Part shown: piece by piece, positions 55,697 through 64,000 of the stretch | Position numbering within the stretch: the stretch's first letter is position 1 | Layout: each line of letters opens with the position of its first letter | Source of the DNA: Sternotherus odoratus | Lineage: Eukaryota > Chordata > Testudines > Kinosternidae | NCBI GenBank assembly: GCA_032164245.1 | Contig: JAVMKO010000006.1 | Span: forward strand, 38,466,319-38,530,318 | Direction of reading: 5' to 3' | DNA length: 64,000 nucleotides | Notes under the pieces: model-generated | Databases searched by the model: none | What the model was told of the DNA's origin: nothing | Seen by the model: only the letters and a program-made list of their open reading frames with translations | Translations under genes and position numbers: made by a program

Positions 55697-56590
55697 CAGT
55701 GGTTCCCAAACTTTAACAACCCAAGAACCCCTTTCACTAGAATGTCAAGTCTCATAAACCCCCTCCTAAAAATGAATATTTCCAGGGATTTTCTCCCTTA
55801 CCTCAGCATAAATTAGAAAAGCAGTAATCTTGGAAATATAACATTTGTTTTTATGACATACTTATTACACACTGTTTATTAATTATTCTTTATAATTACA
55901 GTATATTTATTACATTATGAAAATGGCAACACTCATCCAAGAACTCACTTCTGTAGCTGGTATCACTTTTGATACAAGTCTGTTATAAGCCAAGGCTCCT
56001 ATCGGAGGTGCCAGTAGAAAAAAGGGATGCTGGGGCAAAGTCCCCGCATACCCCAGGGCCTGTGAGGAGGACACTGTCAGAAAAGGGGAGGCATGGGAAA
56101 AAAAGGGAAGGGACTCGTCGGGGGGGTGCACTGATGCAGGGGTGGCAGGTAGCCCTCATCGCCCCCCATACTGGCACCTCTGGCTCCTATATTTCATCAA
56201 GAAGTATCAGATGTGAAACCGAATGAAGGTATTTACGAAGCCAACTCAGAGTTCCTCCTCCACAAGCACTCAGGTCTTGAGCAGTCCAGGCAAACAATCC
56301 ACGTTACAACAAAGCTTAAACTTGTTCTTCATAATTTAAAAAACACTAGCAGCCTATTTCATTTTAAAAACAGCAAAAAATATCCACCTCCATTTCTATT
56401 TCATATAAGGAGTCTTGAAGTTTAAATCTCCTCAGTGTGATAGATGTGCTGGCTTTGATCTGCTTCGCTCTTGGAAGTCCCCAAGCCTCCGTGCTGCTGG
56501 CCCCATGCTGTCTAGGATCCCTATGGACAACTCTGTCCATCATTAGGGAATTTTTTCCTAAGAACCCCTTGTGACATTTCGTGAACCCCA
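55697..56590. mobile_element. AT-rich hAT-type element fragment nested in the Harbinger
   Basis: It begins CAGTGGTTCCCAAACTTTAA then CAACCCAAGAACCCCTTTC, a common turtle hAT end, and later contains CTAAGAACCCCTTGTGACAT then TTCGTGAACCCC, resembling the opposite end. No 8-bp duplication was found because the right side runs into GC-rich sequence. No transposase is evident. Confidence 0.6.
56003..56182. mobile_element. hAT-type MITE, 180 bp, perfect 8-bp TSD (third-level nesting)
   Basis: The ends CGGAGGTGCCAGTAGA and (inverse of right) CAGAGGTGCCAGTATG match at most positions. GCTCCTAT flanks exactly at 55995-56002 and 56183-56190. It sits inside the hAT fragment that sits inside the Harbinger element. 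Confidence 0.95.
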
Positions 56591-57230
56591 TGGCCAGTGG
56601 GAGCTGCAGGGGCAGCGCCTGTGGGTGCAGGCAACATGCAAAGCCCCCTGGCCCCTCCACCTAGGAGCCGGACTTGCTGGCCACTTCCGGGAGCCACCTG
56701 GGGTAAGTGTTGCCCGACCGGAGTCCACACTCTGACCTGCCTCCCACACCTGAGCCCACTGCCCCAACTCAGAACCCCTTCCCACACTCTACCTCCCTCC
56801 CACAGCCCACAGGCCTCACCCTCTCCTGCCCCCCAACCCTCTTCCCCAGCCCCACCTGCACCCCACACCCCCTCCTGCACCTCAACCCCAAACCCCTGAT
56901 CCCCAGCCCCACCCCAGAGCCAGCACCCCCAGCTAGAGCCTGCATTCCCTTGTGCACCTCACTCCCTTGCCCCAGCCTGGAGCTCCCTCCTGCACCCTGA
57001 ACCCCTCATTTCTGACCCCACCCCAGAGCCCACACCTCCAGCTGCAACACTCACTCCTTCCCACATCCCAGCCCTCTGCCCCAGCCTGGTGAAAAGAGAG
57101 TGAGGATGGGGGAGAGCGAGCAATGGAGGGAGGGGGAAGAAGTGAGTGGGGCAGGGCCTTGTGGAAGGGGCAGGGAAGGGAACAGGGCAAGGGTGTTTGG
57201 TTTTGTGTGATTAGAAAGGTGGCAACCCTA
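56591..57230. mobile_element. GC-rich hAT-type MITE fragment (GGTGGCAACCCTAG end)
   Basis: A C-rich interior with repeated CCCCAGCCTGGAGC-type units is followed by GTGAAAAGAGAGTGAGGATG, GGGCAAGGGTGTTTGGTTTT, GTGTGATTAGAAAGGTGGCA and ACCCTAG. This right end belongs to a common turtle MITE with GTTGCCAACT ends. The left end is missing or merged with the neighbour. The frames of 62-119 residues are compositional. Confidence 0.65.
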
Positions 57231-57658
57231 GGTGGGCATGGAGCCGCAAGGTTGGCTGGCCACAAGCAAAGGTGAGCAGCAAGGTGAGCTCATGAAGTGG
57301 GCAATGGGGAAAAGGTATTTTAAAAACATGTTGGGTTTTTAAAGGGGGGGCAAGCGTCGGTCTCTCTGACCCCGGGGCAGTGTATTTTAAAATTGTGAGC
57401 AGAGCGGTCACTGTAGCGGAGTCTTGAGCATTGTGGGACAGTGACAGGAGGACTCTTAAGGATGACACAGATCATACAGTGTATACCTTTGCACTGCATC
57501 AACCAAAGTAGTTCGATCATGGTCTGCACCATTCAAAGAGGTGGTTTTACTGTGTCATCATATTGGGCCGCTTACATCAGCTGGAGACAAATTTGGGTGT
57601 AGAGACATGGGTAAGTAGGCAACTTACATCAATATAAGTTTGTAGTGTAGACCAGGCT

Positions 57659-59965
57659 TAAGTATCTACATCTCAAGCTAAAGAGCCAGACTCACAAGCT
57701 AAAAGTTGTTAGAGATTTTCATTTTCTTTGGATCAGGTACAAAGGAGGATAAGTAAAACACAAAAGGGGTTATTCTTGCACATGCAATCGCTTCACAGCA
57801 CAATTTCTCCTTGTCCATATGTACAAATGATAGATTCTACAATCACTTACATGCACAAGTCATAACAAGGTGTGATGGTGCCTGAGAAATTATTTGGATC
57901 TTTGATTTTACAATGTGGGGATTTATCTATATCTGATTACCCTTTTAAATTTGTTTTGAATGACTCTTAGAAGAGGGGGAAGTAGGATGGATCCATGGGC
58001 ATGAGTAGGGGGAATTACAGGACTCTCATAAACAAAAATGATCATCACATACTGTCATTAAAGCTTAAAGTCCTAGTGTGCTCAATATATCTCCAATGGC
58101 ACTTCACAGGAGCTTTGTTAATTTAGTGCCTGCTCTCTAGCCAATTTCTACATTTGGATTATGCCAGGCTGAAGATGTATAGCCTAAGTACGAATGCCAC
58201 TTATGTAGTTTAAGTTGTTTATGCAACAGTAAATCCAGTTTGGGGATTTACTTTCTCGGTAGTTACTGTACATGAAAATCGTGATGAAAAAAATAAGATC
58301 CACTGAAAAAATTGTCACAGACATGCATGTGAATGAAGACACAACATACAGAGGATAGGATCTAAGCAGCAGGCTGTAACTTTTATTAAATGGAATTAAT
58401 ACCGGGATGAATGGTACTGCACACTCTTATGGGGAATAGAGTGTCCTGGTGTGGGAAGACAGGTCTTTACACCATAAACACTCCACAAATCTAGCCAGTT
58501 GCTAAGTTCCCCAATACCTGCCCTTTTATGCAAGGGAATGACCGTAGAGAGACAGGGTGCCTGACTCTGTCCAAGACTAAGAGAATTCCCTCTGCCCTAC
58601 TAATACCAAACTTGTGAGAGGCCTCCTGGGTCCTATGCTCTGTTTTACCCCAGGATCTGATCAATTGACACCTATCCTAATCTTGCACTGGACAAAAGTT
58701 GTCATGATTCTAATGCCCTGAATACCCACCCAGGCATCCCTGGTGCTGGGAGAATGATGAAAAGCTCTTAGTCCATGGCCAGTTCTAATGTGCGGGGGCA
58801 ATGCCCCACCAGAAGGTTGATTCTCAAGGCCTACGGCATGCCAGGAGACCCAGTTCTGCAACTCTCAGGACTACTAACTCAAGGGAGGGTACATTGGAGC
58901 TGCTCAGGTACCACCAAAGGTGGCACAAGGGGAAGGCTTTCTGAGCTGAATGGTGCGGGCACACACCTGACCAATCGTGATCACTTGCCTCTTTTAAGCC
59001 AACTAATCAGGAGCTGAAGGGAGGGGGAAAGCACACCACTCTGTCCTCAGTGCCACAGCCGCACATCCGCTCCAACCTGCCCAGGTGCTCTCCTCTTGTA
59101 CAAGGGATGCGGGCAGGCCTCCCACTGTATACAGAGATGGGCACCCCTTTCCCTCTGCAGACGGACCAGGACCACAGGGAGTACGTTCTTCCATACTAGT
59201 TTCCTCCCATGCCCCAGGTTGAAAGGAGTGGCACAACACCACATGATTTATAGAACCACTGAATATTGTAGTTACAAATAAAACACTACTGCTTTTCTGG
59301 TTGGAACATTGAGTGCAAATAGGCTGATAGTTTAATCAGACTGTTTGAGAAACATATTAGCTTAACCATCAGTCTGCTATTCTTGTCAAGCTCTGATGGG
59401 CTATAAATCTTTGTTTTCAAAATATAGACCAGAAAAAAATGTAACGCATTAAAAATGAATTAGACTTTGCACGCCACCCATAAACTGTATAACAAACAGA
59501 TCATGGCCTTGTAGTAAGAGTTATGGTTTCTGGCAAGTCATGGAGAAGAGCTCATGGGCTTTCAGAATGACCTACATCATAAATCACCAAATTCTCATTT
59601 ACATTGAGCACATGTATCTCATTTTTCAAGACTGGCTTCTGAAATGCTGATGAATGACTTCAGAGCTGATAGTTTGAATATATGGGAAGGAGGGTCACTA
59701 GCATCTTTATGGGGAAGACATGAGAGATATTTTTTTCAGATACAGCCCATAGAAATAGGTACACTCCAAAATGTTAACATTCACCCCCCAAAAAAGGAAA
59801 TGTTGAGACTATAAAAGCCTGCAGCACTTTTTCCTCAAGTTAATCATACTAATATATTTTGATTGTAGAAATAACTCTATGCGCACACAAGTCCAGGGTA
59901 AACCTTTAACATTTTTCCTGGCTCATAGGAACCAGCACATTACTATATGGTTTAATGTTTTATAC
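57659..59965. other. Intron, no recognised element
   Basis: AT-rich with a GC-richer block at 58770-59230 that has short frames but no domain, terminal repeats or splice-flanked exon that I recognise. Confidence 0.4.
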
Positions 59966-60345
59966 AGGACTAGCAAAAGTGCCCGGCGTTGCTCGGGTCA
60001 GTCGGAGGTGTGGAGGGGGCAGACAGCTGACACCCCCTGACCAACCCCAACACCCACACCTCACCCCTCACTCACCCCGACACCTTCCCACTCCCCCTGA
60101 CCAACCCCAACACCCCCCCCCCCGGCTCACTTACCCCCTGACCAAACCCGACAACCCCACCTGACCCCCCCAAGCAAACCCAACACCCCCACCTCACCCC
60201 CGACTGAACCCGACATCCCCACCTGACCCCCTGAGCAAATCTGACACCCCCACCTCATCCCCCGACCGAACAGTGTATTTAATAATCTGTGTGCTACACA
60301 GTGCACCGTGAGCTGGGGGGGTGTCGGGTTTGGTCTGGGGGGGTG
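59966..60345. repeat. Repeat with CCCGGCGTTGCTCGGGT head and C-rich minisatellite
   Basis: The head AGGACTAGCAAAAGTGCCCG then GCGTTGCTCGGGT contains a short palindrome and recalls a widely dispersed repeat head. It is followed by an array (about 60032-60271) of roughly 30-36-bp units of the form CCCCTGACCAACCCCAACAC with CCCCACCTCA. At 60311-60345 a unit appears inverted (GGGGGGGTGTCGGGTTTGGT). Frames across it are Pro/Thr-rich artefacts. Confidence 0.75.
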
Positions 60346-62479
60346 GGAAGTCAATGGGACCCACATTGACTATATTACATGATTGTAGCATGTAGGTTCT
60401 GATTTGGTGTTGAAAGCAGGTCCTTAGGAGATAACTAATGAAATGAAACACAAAACATGCCATCACCTAATAAAAACATCAATTCATAAAAAACATTAAC
60501 TACCCTTTTCAAATACTTCCTTTTTTAATTGATATATTTGATTTTGGCATCAGATAATGAATTAATACCTTTTTAATGTAATGCTGAGCACTGGTTACAA
60601 GATAGAGATTTTATAAGGAAACTATTAGCCTTTGTTCAGTCTCTAGTTCCATGATTCAAAATGACCAGCATTCATTAAACTTTATTACTGAGGTGTATGA
60701 AAGTTTCTTTGGATTAGGAAGGCATAACCTTCCATCCAGGTTTTTAAATGGTGTTGCAGCTTTTCATTAACCTGGAAACATCCTATTTACATGGTTCACA
60801 GCCTGGTCTCAGCTCACTTGGAGGTAACAAAGGGTGTCGGGACAAGAGTACAGCAGGGGGCTCACTCCTCTAGGGCTGCCATCTGAATTTGATCAAGTCA
60901 ACTGTTTCAACTCCTGCCTCATTAGGCAAAATAAAATTGAGATTATGGTGTGTGGAAGGATCAAATTACAGAGAGTGGGTTCTGCCTCCTAATGCTCGCT
61001 GTTGATTTTCATTTTGACAAGACTTTGCACACTCTGTTTTCCATTTTACACTGCAGCAAGCTTTAAATAATTTTGAAGACAAGATCATTTATATACCTTT
61101 GACATGTCAGCGCTGGAGAGATGTCACTGTGTAGCATGGGCTTAATGCTGTTTGAGGCATTAATTCAGCTTGTCAAGTGATGCCTACCTAGCTCTTTGCT
61201 AGGATGGCTATACATTTGAAAACATATGATAAAAAACAAGTTACTGGGGAAATTATTTTTACCTGACACAGATAATTAAGTACATTATTTTAAACTTTTA
61301 ATTATATTGTCTTGAGTCTATTTTGCTTCTGTTCAGTTATTGTTTTCAGTGTTTGAGACATTGTAAATATTGCTTTAGCTTTAATGTGTCAGTGGGTTAT
61401 AGTGGCCATTCATCTAGAGATTAATAAGATTCTTAACCACCCGATTGTCCATTGAAAAACATTTTCTGTACATGGCATACACTGATAAAAAAGCTCATGA
61501 TCTATAAATGACAAAAGTGGCTTTTCAAATTGATCAGATGGCAACAAACCAGCACAACCCATCAGAGATTTCTTCCTGGGAAACCCGTTCTTTTACCTCA
61601 TACAAGTCACTTGAGTGACTTCCCTTTGAAAAAAAACATAGGTGGTAGTGAGTGATGGTTAGCAAGTGGAAATTTTTCACGATTCTCTTATTCCATTTCC
61701 TCATAGGAAAAAACGTGAATTTGATTCTCTTCAGTTTACTACTGTCTGAGCTAAGGGCAACAATGCTTTTAATCAGTGCTGAGAAAACAGAATGGTTCAC
61801 CATGAAAAACACTTTTATTCTTTTAACATTGGAATAGGATTTGATATTCTAATAATGACCTGGACTCAATAGTACACAGAGTTACCACCACCTAGCTGGA
61901 CTACAGCAGGGCAGTATACCTGAACGTACAGCCCTCATCCCTCAGGAAATGCCAACTAGAACAAAATTCAGCAGAGTCTCAACAACGCACACTCTTGTGG
62001 GCACATCAAACCTGTCTTCTGCTCTTTCCATGGGCATCATACAACCTTGTTCATGACACAACCTGGATTCATTTGCACGGAGTGAGGCAGGGATCCCATA
62101 GGAAAAATAATATGTAGAACTAATGAAATATTTTAAACTTTTTTTCATCCAAAAATGCTGCTTCATCAAAACCAAATCTTTTCACAGACATATCGATTTT
62201 GACAAAGTTTTATCCAGGAAAGGTTTCTGAGGTCCAGTATGGACTTGCTGGTCACTTCCAAAAAAAAGAGTGCCAGCAAGAAAGATAGAAAAACTGACGT
62301 TTTGGACACAATTCTGTTTCCTGAAAACATTTGAAAGGGTTTGTTTTCATTCCAATGCAGAACAAAAACAAATTTTGAAAGTTGTCACAAAATGCAAATG
62401 TCATTCTCCAGCTACCTCTAACAGTGTGTGATCATATAATTAAAGTCTGTATCATAGTGCGTATGTACAAAGAGGTGAG
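60346..62479. other. Intron, no recognised element
   Basis: AT-rich sequence with short frames on both strands, none with a recognisable domain or splice support. Confidence 0.45.
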
Positions 62480-63200
62480 TTATGGCTGCACAGTGGTTAT
62501 ACCCCTTTGTGTTCCCAGCCTCTCTCTGTCAGCCTCACCCCAGCTCCTGTCCCTGTCCTCATATGCATCCTCTTCCCATCCCAGTTCCTGCTTCCCGCCC
62601 ATTCTCCTCCAATCCACCCCCAGCTCTTGCCCCCTTCCTTCTTTCTTCCTATCTACCACCCCAGCTCCTGCACCTCTGCTCCCATCCACTCCACCCACCC
62701 TGGAATGTGCCCCCCTTCCCTTTTTCACCTTTATACCTTCCAGCTCTCTCTCCCTCTGCTCCAATCCACACCACCAGGTCCTGTCCCCCTCCTCCTATGC
62801 TTTCTCCACTCTCTGGGTCCAGCTCTCTCCTTTTCCTCCTTTCTGTCTGGGTGCAAGTAGGAAGAGCATTGAGAGAACAGGAAAGGCAGTAGTATCCTTC
62901 CTCCCAGGTCCTATGCCCGCAGCTACTGGAAGGAACAATTGTAGGGAGAATCCTGCTTGGCCCCTGCAGCTCTCGGCTGGAGCCTGCCCAATGCATTTGG
63001 AATCTTTGGAGACTTTAGCTGCCAAAGATGTCTCCACTGAGCATGTGCAAAGTGAGATTTTTCAGAGGCTTAGAACTTGACCACATTTGAATGAATTTTC
63101 ATGGGAACAGTAAAAGGTATTTACATGGTACAAAAGCCACTCTCCTGCCAATTTTCAAGTCTCTGCTCCAGAGCATGGACGTTGGGCGATCCTTTGCACA
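62480..63200 (+). repeat. Pyrimidine-rich interspersed repeat
   Basis: A C/T-rich array of CCCAGCTCCTG-type units (62520-62850) is followed by CTCTCTGGGTCCAGCTCTCT, AGCATTGAGAGAACAGGAAA, GATGTCTCCACTGAGCATGT, GAATTTTCATGGGAACAG and ACATGGTACAAAAGCCACTC, in the order of a turtle repeat I recall. The 232-residue plus-strand frame and its overlapping frames are Ser/Pro/Leu-rich and come from the array. Confidence 0.5.
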
Positions 63201-64000
63201 AAGGTGAATTTCCTCCCTCAAGAATAGAAGAAAACTGCATGTTTGTAATCTGTAGTTTTTAATTAATACAGGAAGAAGTGAAGATAGAGATGTGGTGATA
63301 CTGTGGTTGGACTTTGGGAAAACTTAATGTCAACCGTGTTCGTTCTTTAAAAGGAAAAAGGGAAATCTTATTTGTTCCAGCCTGCTGGAGACCATGTGTC
63401 TTGTTAGTGTTTTTTACATTCTTTTCCTCTTCTGGGGTCATGTCAACTGATTCCATATTCATTTGTGGTTTGTCAGTGTCTTGTATTGCATTAAAATACT
63501 GAACAGAAAGAGTTCGAGCTGTTTTGAATTACCGGTACTGCCTGTTTGATTATGCAGTCTTACAATATTAAATAGGTAGATCTTTGAAAAATAGCATTTT
63601 CCTATGAACCTATTATAGGCAAAAACAGCACCTTAAAATATAAAGATGTCATGTTGATGGAACTTGGGGTGAGGCAGGAAAATGCAGTGGAGGATAAATG
63701 TCAGTTGACTTTAATATATTTAAGTTGTGTCTAAAATAATCAACTTGATTGGCTTAAATGAAACATAATTGCTTTGGGACATGGTAATAGTTAATTTGAT
63801 CTCAAAGATTAATATTGAATTAAGAGGGTTGTATATTTTATGACTTTAAAGCTGTAAAAAGTTAAATGCTTTTGCATATCCATAATAATAATGGTATTTA
63901 ATAATGCTAACAGACAAATAATGCATTTTTACTTGAAGTAACTTCTGACTATGCTTTGTTAACCACTAATAAATATTGCTTTCTAACCACATTTAGGGCC
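63201..64000. other. Intron, no recognised element
   Basis: AT-rich sequence to the end of the window. No second SLC25A21 exon is visible. Confidence 0.45.

Larger units (their letters stand above)
53257..57658 (+). mobile_element. PIF/Harbinger element, 4.4 kb including nested insertions
   Basis: The left end GGCCATGTCTACATGACAAA and the inverse of the right end (AGCCTGGTCTACACTACAAA) match at most positions. TAA flanks both ends (53254-53256 and 57659-57661), the usual 3-bp PIF/Harbinger target. HARBI1-like coding remnants lie at 53980-54945. At least three younger elements break the interior: 54296-54665, 55017-55140 and a hAT complex from 55697 to about 57230. Without these the element would be roughly 2.4 kb. 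It is inactive. Confidence 0.85.

Noticed and set aside
62382..63080. 232-residue open frame, plus strand
   Set aside because: Ser/Pro/Leu-rich translation of a pyrimidine-rich repeat; overlapping frames are open too, as expected from composition.
32259..64000. Next SLC25A21 exon
   Set aside because: I looked for an acceptor followed by the carrier text that should come after KTR and did not see it; the intron probably extends beyond the window.
1..64000. CRISPR arrays, operons, tRNA genes or bacterial promoters
   Set aside because: No spaced identical repeats, cloverleaf-forming tRNA sequence or tightly packed genes; the window is vertebrate intronic DNA.

Overview
The window looks like intronic DNA from a non-avian reptile, most likely a turtle; a crocodilian is less likely. 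It is AT-rich, has no bacterial-style gene packing, and is full of repeats that I recognise from reptile genomes: CR1 3' ends, MIR-like SINEs, palindromic MITEs, hAT and Harbinger elements, Ty3/Gypsy relics and a very common retroposon whose core reads CGAAAGCTTATGC. Repeat names rest on memory of family sequences. TIRs, target-site duplications (TSDs), palindromes and broken frames were read directly.

The only host coding sequence I can support is one 49-bp exon at 32210-32258 on the + strand. It has clean splice sites and encodes GLVEICLMHPLDVVKTR (the first and last residues are split by introns). This is the first carrier signature of SLC25A21, the mitochondrial 2-oxodicarboxylate carrier. 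About 32 kb of intron lies on each side. Nearly every open frame outside that exon is intronic noise or lies in a repeat.

Layout: 1-5 kb has a 46-bp perfect palindrome, a 607-bp hAT MITE with an internal triplication, and an inverted retroposon. 7-17 kb has a CR1 end, palindromic MITEs, a solo LTR, three hAT MITEs with 8-bp TSDs (11107, 14436, 15742) and a fold-back retroposon with two 83-nt arms inside a 13-bp TSD. 19-27 kb has a GC-rich hAT piece, an internally deleted minus-strand Gypsy element and an unclassified retroelement with a CCHC-like domain. 30-38 kb has the exon, a pogo-type MITE, an LTR-like piece and a 5S-rRNA-headed SINE in a perfect 17-bp TSD. 40-42.4 kb has a decayed hAT transposase gene. 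42-52 kb has CR1/L3-like, MIR-like and nested MITE sequence. 53257-57658 is a HARBI1-type Harbinger element broken up by several younger insertions. 60-63 kb has a C-rich minisatellite and a pyrimidine-rich repeat.

The genes do not form a pathway. The window is a record of successive transposon insertions in a large intron of one mitochondrial carrier gene. In other vertebrates that gene lies near PAX9, MIPOL1 and FOXA1. The most promising unusual items are the 5S-headed SINE and the fold-back retroposons.
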